Below are positions 62,501 to 64,000 of a DNA stretch of 64,000 nt, piece after piece. Location of the stretch: NCBI RefSeq assembly GCF_000015565.1, contig NC_008786.1, positions 2,170,001-2,234,000 on the forward strand, read 5' to 3'. The position numbers and the translations under genes were made by a program. The notes beneath the pieces were generated by a model that did no database searches, was not told the DNA's origin, and saw only the letters and a program-made list of their open reading frames with translations. Source of the stretch: Verminephrobacter eiseniae EF01-2. Its GTDB lineage: Bacteria > Pseudomonadota > Gammaproteobacteria > Burkholderiales > Burkholderiaceae_C. Position 1 is the first letter of the stretch, and each line of letters begins with the position of its first letter.

Positions 62501-64000
62501 TTCAGCGAGCGCGTCACCGGCTTTGATACCGCGGACATCCAGTACGACACCAGCAAAGGCACGCTGGGCGCTCTGATGGCGGTCGGCACCGACGGCAAGG
62601 TCTGGACAGCCACCTACACGCCCAGCAGCGGCATCGAGAGCGCCGACAACACCATCCGCGTGAACCTGGCCGGCGTGCTGGACGCGCAGAGCAACGCCGG
62701 AACGGGCACCGGCAGCAGCGGCAACTTCAGCATCGACACCAGGCCGACCGTGGTCGACAGGCCGCCCGAGGTCACGGTGACGATCAGCGACAACCACCTG
62801 AGCGCTGGCGAAACCGCCACCGTCACCTTCACCTTCAGCGAGAGCGTCACCGGCTTCGATCTCAACGACGTTCAGTACGACACCAGCAAAGGCACGCTGA
62901 GCGCTCTGATGGCGGTCGGCACCGACGGCAAGGTCTGGACAGCCAGCTACACGCCCCGGCCCAACACCGAAAGCGCCAACAACACCATCCGCGTGAACCT
63001 CGCCGGCGTGCTGGACGCGCAGGGCAATGCCGGAACGGGCACCGGCAGCAGCGGCAACTTCAGCATCGACACCAGGCCGACCGTGGTCGACAGGCCGCCC
63101 GAAGTCACGGTGACGATCAGCGACAACCACCTGAGCGCTGGCGAAACCGCCACCGTCACCTTCACCTTCAGCGAGCGCGTCACCGGCTTTGATACCGGGG
63201 ACATCCAGTACGACACCAGCAAAGGCACGCTGGGCGCGCTGACGGCAGTCGGCACCGACGGCAGGGTCTGGACAGCCACCTACACGCCCAGCAGCGGCAT
63301 CGAGAGCGCCAACAACACCATCCGCGTGAACCTGGCCGGCGTCCAGGACGCGCAGGGCAACGCCGGAGCGGGCAGCGCCAGCAGCGGCAACTTCAGCATC
63401 GACACCAGGCCGACCGTGGTCGACAGGCCGCCCGAGGTCACGGTGACGATCAGCGACGAGCGCCTGACCGCTGGCGAAACCGCCACCGTCACCTTCGCCT
63501 TCAGCGAGCGTGTCACCGGCTTTGATACCGAGGACATCCAGTACGACACCAGCAAAGGCACGCTGGGCGCTCTGACGGCGGTCGGCACCGACGGCAAGGT
63601 CTGGAGCGCCACCTACACGCCCAGCAGCGGCATCGAGAGCGCCAACAACACCATCCGCGTAAACCTCGCCGGCGTCCTGGACGCGCAGGGCAACGCCGGA
63701 GTGGGCAGCGCCAGCAGCGGCAACTTCAGCATCGACACCAGGCCCACCGAGGTCGACGGGCGGCCCAGCATCGTCTCTGTGGTGGGCCCCACCTCCATCG
63801 TCACGGGGGACACCGACGTCACCATTACCTTCACCTTCAGCGAGGCAGTCACCGGCTTCACGTTGGCCAACATCAATTTGGACAACTCCAGTGCCTCTCC
63901 CTACATCACCTTCAGCCCGAAAGAGCCAGTCAGCGCAGATGGTGGCCGCACCTGGACCATCACCTACCGTGCCAGTCCGCATGTCGCGAGTGATTCCACC
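50507..64000 (+). CDS. Giant Ig-like-repeat adhesin (5' 4,498 codons; 3' end outside window)
   Basis: From ATG 50507 (Shine-Dalgarno AAAGGAA) the frame stays open to the window end without a stop. There is no signal peptide (MATITLDKTTIKAGETAVVT), which fits large type I-secreted adhesins with a C-terminal secretion signal. The body is made of bacterial Ig-like domains of the Big_12 kind: SIVSVVGPTSIVTGDTDVTI, TFTFSEAVTGFTLANINLD; ATFDKTHLAAGETATVTVTF; and EVTVTISDERLTAGETATVT, each ending in a D-x-A-G-N motif. At least 30 modules are visible. Likely surface-exposed and used in attachment or biofilm. The minus strand is also open over long stretches, but the plus-strand domain motifs decide the coding strand. 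Confidence 0.88.
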   Translation, partial: MATITLDKTTIKAGETAVVTFTVEKTHFMGTLNRSGVRTVVDVTIIGGTISAGYDFRYVEALSTPTTQVYQGDFTPTPNLDRTECRISYNPPGTANDATSATFIVDTRAPTLTGTPTIGNRNLIHANQVTTISFVFSEQLDQASFTTADLTIPAGMGRLENLRTTDGGRSWQVDLRPPANLAANTEAKNLQIGINMAGITDIAGNPGTGNVNLVTYNIDNKPPSIVSVVGPSSIVLRDTDVTITFTFSEAVTGFTLANINLDDSSASPYWTYRPREPVSADGGRTWTISYRASPHVATDSTNTVSIRNLDGVRDLAGHAAVPNSSASTNNYEVDAQYPYPTSATFDKTRLTAGETATVTVTFNESVSNVTRSTFQIANGSVSDPTPVAGSNGTVWTATFTPTANLDRTTSSIRISLDGLRDSAGNTSSGGMPFYRSTIVIDTKRPEVTVTISDNHLSAGETATVTFTFSESVTGFDLNDVQYDTSKGTLGALTAVGSDGRVWSATYTPHSGTESADNTIRVNLAGVLNAQGNAGTGTGSSGNFSIDTRPPEVTVTISDERLSAGETATVLFTFSKSVTGFDIEDIQYDISKGTLGALTAVGADGRVWSATYTPRIGIESADNTIRVNLGGVQDVQGNAGTGTGSSGNFRIDTRPPEADGPPSATIAVTPNPVTNSNDRLVTVTITFDEAVTGFTPDNIDFSNAHVTPYGSNQIGALNRSVDGRTYTITYTAEPDVEDATNTISLRNLHTIRDATGIAATASPTSNNFAIDTKDPGPISATFDKTHLAAGETATVTVTFNEIVNNVTEDTFQIPNGSVSNLRQDTTDGRIWRATFTPTANLQSASSSISIDLNGLRDSAGNVNNGSQSFDQSTISIDTKRPEVTVGISDNRLIAGQTATIIFTFSERVTGFGTEDIQYDTSKGTLSALTAVGADGMVWTATYTPRSGIQSADNTIRVNLAGVLDAQGNAGAGTGSSGNFSIDTKTTEGDGPPEVTMTISDTRLTAGETATITFTFSESVTGFDLDDVQYDTSKGTLDALTPVGTDGRVWSATYTPRPDTESANNTIRVNLAGVQDAQGNAGEGSVSSGNFSIDTRPTEVDRPPEVTVTISDNHLTAGETATVTFTFSERVTGFGTEDIQYDTSKGTLGALTAVGTDGKVWSATYTPRPNTESAENTIGVNLAGVRDATDNAGVGTSASGNFSIDTRPPVVDGRPSIVSVVGPTSIVTGDTDVTITFTFSEAVTGFTLANINLDNSSASPYVTYSPKEPVSADGGRTWTITFRASPHVTGDSTNTVSIRNLDGVRDLAGNAAVPNSSASTENYEVDAVAPYPTSATFDKTHLAAGETATVTVTFNEIVDNVTEDTFEIPNGSVSNVRQDTTDGRIWRATFTPTANLQSASSSISISQDGLKDSAGNVNNGTQSFDDSTISIDTKRPEVTVGISDERLSAGETATVTFAFSERVTGFDLNDVQYDTSKGTLGALTAVGTDGRVWTATYTPSSGIESAKNTIRVNLAGVLDAQGNAGEGSVSSGNFSIDTRPTVVDGRPEVTVTISDERLTAGETATVTFTFSERVTGFDTADIQYDTSKGTLGALTAVGTDGRVWTATYTPNSGIESATNTIRVNLAGVQDAQGNAGVGTSASGNFSIDTRPTEVDGRPSIVSVVGPTSIVLLSTDVTITFTFSEAVTGFTLANINLDNSSASPYITYRPREPVSADGGRTWTITFRASPHVTGDSTNTVSIRNLDGVRDLAGNAAVPNSSASTENYEVDAVAPYPTSATFDKTHLAAGETATVTVTFNEIVNNVTADTFEIPNGSVSNVRQDTTDGRIWRATFTPTANLQSTSSSISISQDGLRDSAGNVNNGTQSFDDSTISIDTKRPEVTVAISDERLSAGESATVTFTFSERVTGFDTADIQYDTSKGTLGALTAVGTDGKVWTATYTPNSGIESATNTIRVNLAGVLDAQGNAGVGTSASGNFSIDTRPTEVDGRPSIVSVVGPTSIVTGDTDVTITFTFSEAVTGFTLANINLDNSSASPYITYSPKEPVSADGGRTWTITFGASPHVTGDSTNTVSIRNLDGVRDLAGNPAVPNSSASTENYEVDAVAPYPTSATFDKTHLAAGETATVTVTFNEIVNNVTADTFEIPNGSVSNVRQDTTDGRIWRATFTPTANLQSASSSISISQDGLRDSAGNVNNGTQPFHDSTISIDTKRPEVTVAINDTRLTVGQTATITFTFSERVTGFDTGDIQYDTSKGTLGALTAVGTDGRVWSATYTPRPDIESADNTIRVNLAGVLDAQGNAGTGTGSSDNFSIDTRPPGVDRLPEVTVTISDSSLSAGQTATVTFTFRESVTGFGTEDIQYDTSKGTLSALMAVGTDGKVWTATYTPRPDTESADNTIRVNLAGVLDAQGNAGVGTGSSGNFSIDTKPPEVTVTISDERLTAGETATVTFTFRESVTGFDTGDIQYDTSKGTLGALTAVGTDGRVWSATYTPRPNTESADNTIRVNLAGVLDAQGNVGAGTGSSGNFSIDTRPTEVDGRPSIVSVVGPTSIVTGDTDVTITFTFSEAVTGFTLANINLDNSSASPYITYSPKEPVSADGGRTWTITFGASPHVTGDSTNTVSIRNLDGVRDLAGNAAVPNSSASTENYEVDAVAPYPTSATFDKTHLAAGETATVTVTFNEIVNNVTADTFEIPNGSVSNVRQDTTDGRIWRATFTPTANLQSTSSSISISQDGLRDSAGNVNNGTQPFHDSTISIDTKRPEVTVTISDERLTAGETATVTFTFSERVTGFGTEDIQYDTSKGTLSVLTAVGTDGMVWTATYTPSRGIQSADNTIRVNLSGVLDAQGNAGEGTGSSGNFSIDTKTTEGDGPPEVTMTISDERLTAGETATITFTFSEGVTGFGTEDIQYDTSKGTLGALTAVGTDGRVWSATYTPRPDTESANNTIRVNLAGVQDAQGNAGEGSVSSGNFSIDTRPPEVDRPPEVTVTISDERLTAGETATVTFAFSERVTGFGTEDIQYDTSKGTLGALTAVGTDGKVWSATYTPRPNTESAENTIGVNLAGVRDATDNAGTGTGSSGNFTIDTRPPVVDGRPSIVSVVGPTSIVTGDTDVTITFTFSEAVTGFTLANINLDNSSASPYITFSPKEPVSADGGRTWTITFRASPHVTGDSTNTVSIRNLDGVRDLAGNAAVPNSSASTENYEVDAVAPYPTSATFDKTHLAAGETATVTVTFNEIVDNVTEDTFEIPNGSVSNLRQDTTDGRIWRATFTPTANLQSTSSSISISQDGLKDSAGNVNNGTQSFDDSTITIDTKRPEVTVAISDERLTAGETATITFTFSERVTGFDTADIQYDTSKGALSALTAVGADGRVWTATYTPSSGIESAKNTIRVNLAGVQDAQGNAGEGSVSSGNFSIDTRPTVVDRPPEVTVTISDNRLTAGESATVTFTFSERVTGFDTADIQYDTSKGTLGALTAVGTDGRVWTATYTPSSGIESANNTIRVNLSGVQDAQGNAGVGTSASGNFSIDTRPTEVDGRPSIVSVVGPTSIVTGDTEVTITFTFSEAVTGFTLANINLDNSSASPYITYSPKEPVSADGGRTWTITFGASPHVTGDSTNTVSIRNLDGVRDLAGNPAVPNSSASTENYEVDAVAPYPTSATFDKTHLAAGETATVTVTFNEIVNNVTADTFEIPNGSVSNVRQDTTDGRIWRATFTPTANLQSASSSISISQDGLRDSAGNVNNGSQPFHDSTISIDTKRPEVTVTINDSRLTVGETATVTFTFSERVTGFDLNDVQYDTSKGTLGALTAVGTDGRIWTATYTPSSGIESATNTIRVNLAGVLDAQGNAGTGSASSGNFSIDTRPTVVDRPPEVTVTISDNHLTAGETATVTFTFSERVTGFDTGDIQYDSSKGTLGALTAVGTDGRIWTATYTPSSGIESANNTIRVNLAGVLDAQGNAGTGSASSGNFSIDTRPTVVDRPPEVTVTISDNHLTAGETATVTFTFSERVTGFDTADIQYDTSKGTLGALMAVGTDGKVWTATYTPSSGIESADNTIRVNLAGVLDAQSNAGTGTGSSGNFSIDTRPTVVDRPPEVTVTISDNHLSAGETATVTFTFSESVTGFDLNDVQYDTSKGTLSALMAVGTDGKVWTASYTPRPNTESANNTIRVNLAGVLDAQGNAGTGTGSSGNFSIDTRPTVVDRPPEVTVTISDNHLSAGETATVTFTFSERVTGFDTGDIQYDTSKGTLGALTAVGTDGRVWTATYTPSSGIESANNTIRVNLAGVQDAQGNAGAGSASSGNFSIDTRPTVVDRPPEVTVTISDERLTAGETATVTFAFSERVTGFDTEDIQYDTSKGTLGALTAVGTDGKVWSATYTPSSGIESANNTIRVNLAGVLDAQGNAGVGSASSGNFSIDTRPTEVDGRPSIVSVVGPTSIVTGDTDVTITFTFSEAVTGFTLANINLDNSSASPYITFSPKEPVSADGGRTWTITYRASPHVASDST
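51173..64000. repeat. Higher-order tandem array A-B-C(n) of Ig-module DNA repeats
   Basis: Module A (CCCAGCATCGTCTC start) occurs at 51173, 54143, 55472, 56468, 58112, 59774, 61103 and 63764, plus a divergent A' near 52490. A plus following B is 663 bp; each C module is usually 333 bp. The A-to-A distances (1329, 996, 1644, 1662, 1329, 2661) equal 663 plus 2, 1, 3, 3, 2 and 6 C modules (one set is 18 bp short). All junctions stay in frame. Confidence 0.85.

Noticed and set aside
54614..63982. Very long minus-strand reading frames across the Ig array
   Set aside because: They translate to low-complexity Asp/Gly/Ala text repeated with the array; the plus strand encodes recognisable Ig-like domains in one frame throughout, with a ribosome-binding site.

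Overview
The window looks like chromosomal DNA of a high-GC betaproteobacterium, probably a Comamonadaceae member such as Verminephrobacter. This rests on overall gene style (ABC uptake operons, Bug/TTT-type binding protein, proteobacterial IorAB, YqjD/YqjE pair), high third-position GC, and many decayed repeats and insertion sequences. The assignment is inference; no rRNA or tRNA gene was seen.

Region 1 (1-12 kb): divergent rpiA (partial) and pyrD share a 23-bp near-palindrome. A YqjD/YqjE-like membrane trio follows, then an aldehyde dehydrogenase, a dioxygenase fragment with a DMT exporter, and a spermidine/putrescine-type ABC operon with a GMC oxidoreductase. The binding-protein gene of that operon is reduced to its first ~73 codons. 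A second, internally deleted copy of one permease lies 5 kb away.

Region 2 (12.5-21.5 kb) is a lower-GC island of four same-strand, nearly abutting genes: a PD-(D/E)XK nuclease candidate, a DUF1156-like adenine methyltransferase ending in a possible beta-clamp peptide, a giant STAND-type NTPase with an N-terminal DUF4297/Cap4-like nuclease domain, and an unrecognised 488-residue partner. I read this as an anti-phage defence island and the best candidate for an undescribed system. Its right edge is a graveyard: antitoxin remnant, acyl-CoA synthetase pseudogene, 9-bp minisatellite and IS3-type transposase fragment.

Region 3 (22.8-31.2 kb) is an amide-utilisation operon on the minus strand: binding protein, LivG, LivF, LivH, LivM and N,N-dimethylformamidase. 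The dimethylformamidase small subunit is fused in frame to the C-terminus of the LivM permease, yet keeps its own strong Shine-Dalgarno and ATG. A candidate promoter and a broken glutamate-synthase-like gene sit at the head of the operon.

Region 4 (31.5-49.6 kb) holds an orphan LivK-type protein, two paralogous FAD oxidoreductases (COG1233), an AraC regulator, an alpha/beta hydrolase, a cyclase-family hydrolase, indolepyruvate oxidoreductase IorAB, a Bug-type binding protein and a complete Dpp-type ABC operon. The genes suggest uptake and oxidation of amino-acid or aromatic 2-oxo acids.

Region 5 (49.6-64 kb): a dispersed ~100-bp repeat (third copy in the window) is interrupted by a 192-bp MITE-like hairpin with perfect 17-bp ends. 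It is followed by the 5' 4,498 codons of a giant adhesin-like gene built of three types of bacterial Ig-like module; it runs off the right edge without a stop.
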